From NCBI GenBank assembly GCA_017963165.1, contig JAGCTZ010000106.1, forward strand, positions 1 through 7,791: DNA of 7,791 nucleotides. Direction: 5' to 3'. Source of the stretch: Treponema sp. (GTDB lineage Bacteria; Spirochaetota; Spirochaetia; Treponematales; Treponemataceae). The notes beneath the pieces were generated by a model. It was not told the origin of the DNA. It saw only the letters and a program-made list of their open reading frames with translations, and did no database searches. A program made the position numbers and the translations under genes. Positions within the stretch are counted from its first letter, which is position 1; the number at the start of each line of letters is the position of its first letter. This document shows positions 4,255 through 7,791 of this stretch, piece by piece.

Positions 4255-4484
4255 CATGAGTTTCTTACCGGCATGGCGTTCTATAGTCAATCGGTGCATC
4301 GCTCTATCGTCTATTGGCGCATCGTTCTATAGTCAATCGGTGCATCGTTCTATTGCTTATTGGCACATCGCTCTATCGCTTATTGGCATACCGTTCTATA
4401 GTCCATTGGTACATCGTTCTATAGTCTATTGGTGCATTGCTCTATTGTCGAGCGGAAGATTGTTCTATCGCTTATTGGCACTCC
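4255..4484. repeat. 23-bp tandem repeat array, nine units plus one degenerate
   Basis: Nine head-to-tail units of exactly 23 bases start at 4278, 4301, 4324, 4347, 4370, 4393, 4416, 4439 and 4462. The consensus is GTTCTATAG at unit positions 1-9, then ATTGGTGCATC at 13-23. Units 1 and 3 are identical. G1, T3, CTAT (4-7), G9 and GG (16-17) are invariant, while positions 8, 10-12 and 18-23 vary. A degenerate unit precedes at 4255-4277 and a broken one follows from 4485. There are no spacers, so it is not CRISPR. As 23 is not a multiple of 3, the array does not encode a peptide repeat, although a 99-codon frame happens to be open across it. Confidence 0.9.
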
Positions 4485-4578
4485 GTCTGATATGCACCTA
4501 AAAAATTGACACAAAAAACAAATGAACTGGATGAAAAAGAACACACTGTATTTAGTCTCTGCTTCCATACGAGAACAG

Positions 4579-4657
4579 TTGAAGATTAAAAGCTTCATGG
4601 ATGGAAGATTGGAATCTTCATCAATTGAAGATTGTCATGCTTACACGGTGGAAGATT
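4579..4657. repeat. Second 23-bp-period array with GAAGATT cores, upstream of hsdR
   Basis: T(T/G)GAAGATT begins at 4579, 4602, 4625 and 4649, with spacings of 23, 23 and 24. The first two units also carry CTTCAT at the same internal position (4593 and 4616); the third has CTTACA at 4640. The halves make dyads: AATCTTCA (4613-4620) and TGAAGATT (4626-4633) form an 8-base inverted repeat, and GAAGAT/ATCTTC another within unit 2. GGAAGATTG also occurs at 4454-4462, across the junction of units 8 and 9 of the first array. The array ends 32 bases before the hsdR -10 box. Confidence 0.65.
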
Positions 4658-4685
4658 TTTAAAGATATGAGAATTGCTAGGAATA

Positions 4686-4694
4686 TGGTATAAT
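4686..4694 (+). promoter_or_regulatory. Extended -10 promoter of hsdR
   Basis: TGG followed by TATAAT (4689-4694) is an extended -10 element. At the usual spacing of 17 bases the -35 position (4666-4671, TATGAG) is poor. Initiation near 4701 would give a leader of about 55 bases, containing a T7 run at 4722-4728. Dependence on an activator or on the repeats at 4579-4657 is plausible. Confidence 0.6.
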
Positions 4695-4746
4695 AAAAAA
4701 TACAGTGTCATATTAATAGCTTTTTTTATAGATATTGAGTTTAAAT

Positions 4747-4750
4747 GGAG
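4747..4750 (+). promoter_or_regulatory. Ribosome binding site that fixes the hsdR start
   Basis: GGAG lies 5 bases before the ATG at 4756. A TTG at 4735 in the same frame would add seven residues but has no Shine-Dalgarno sequence in front. The ATG is therefore preferred. Confidence 0.65.
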
Positions 4751-4755
4751 TAAGC

Positions 4756-7791
<3,036 letters not shown>

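Noticed and set aside
4255..4484. CRISPR array
   Set aside because: The units are contiguous with no unique spacers, and no cas gene is in the window.
4202..4501. A 99-codon open frame across the 23-bp array
   Set aside because: The period is not a multiple of three, so no peptide repeat is kept. There is no family resemblance, and the frame is a by-product of a repeat unit poor in stop codons.
4735..4755. An earlier TTG start for hsdR adding seven residues
   Set aside because: No Shine-Dalgarno sequence precedes it, whereas GGAG stands 5 bases before the ATG at 4756.

Overview
The window looks like a chromosomal segment of a host-associated, probably anaerobic spirochaete of the Treponema type. 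This rests on recognised protein families, not on a database search: an HU-like/DUF4469 protein of the kind common in treponemes, a DUF3791-DUF3990 pair, and a corrin-ring methyltransferase carrying a cysteine-rich tail. GC content is visibly higher in the cobalamin genes at the left edge than in the AT-rich restriction gene at the right. This suggests a core metabolic locus giving way to accessory DNA at about position 1250.

Layout. (1) 1-1213, + strand: the end of a cobalamin operon, with the C-terminus of cobyrinate a,c-diamide synthase (cbiA) followed by a C20-methyltransferase (cbiL) fused to a cysteine-rich small domain. A perfect palindrome of REP type follows. (2) 1313-2393, + strand: a compact three-gene operon with its own sigma70-like promoter. 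It encodes a DUF3791 protein, a DUF3990 protein (predicted ADP-ribosyltransferase fold) and a 79-residue protein of unknown function. The architecture is toxin-antitoxin-like or defence-like. (3) 2394-2730: no gene, but four consecutive hairpins that read best as the structured 3' end and terminator of the minus-strand gene to the right. (4) 2731-4126, - strand: an HU-like/DUF4469 gene and, upstream of it, a small XRE repressor with a C-terminal membrane segment. The 260-base gap between them holds a strong plus-strand terminator with no plus-strand gene in front of it, and two small ORFs with good ribosome binding sites. The XRE gene has a consensus promoter overlapped by TTACCAAAA repeats that look like its own operators. 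(5) 4255-4657: two tandem-repeat blocks, both with a 23-bp period. One has nine units. The other has four GAAGATT cores and lies directly upstream of the next promoter. (6) 4756-7791, + strand: a type I restriction-modification operon in the order hsdR (complete, EcoEI-like) then hsdM (only its start).

The accessory part therefore puts a type I restriction system, a membrane-linked XRE regulator with its own operators, a phased repeat array and an ART-like module within about 6 kb. This is consistent with a small defence island. The least explained signals are the twin 23-bp arrays, the orphan plus-strand terminator and the ART-like three-gene module.
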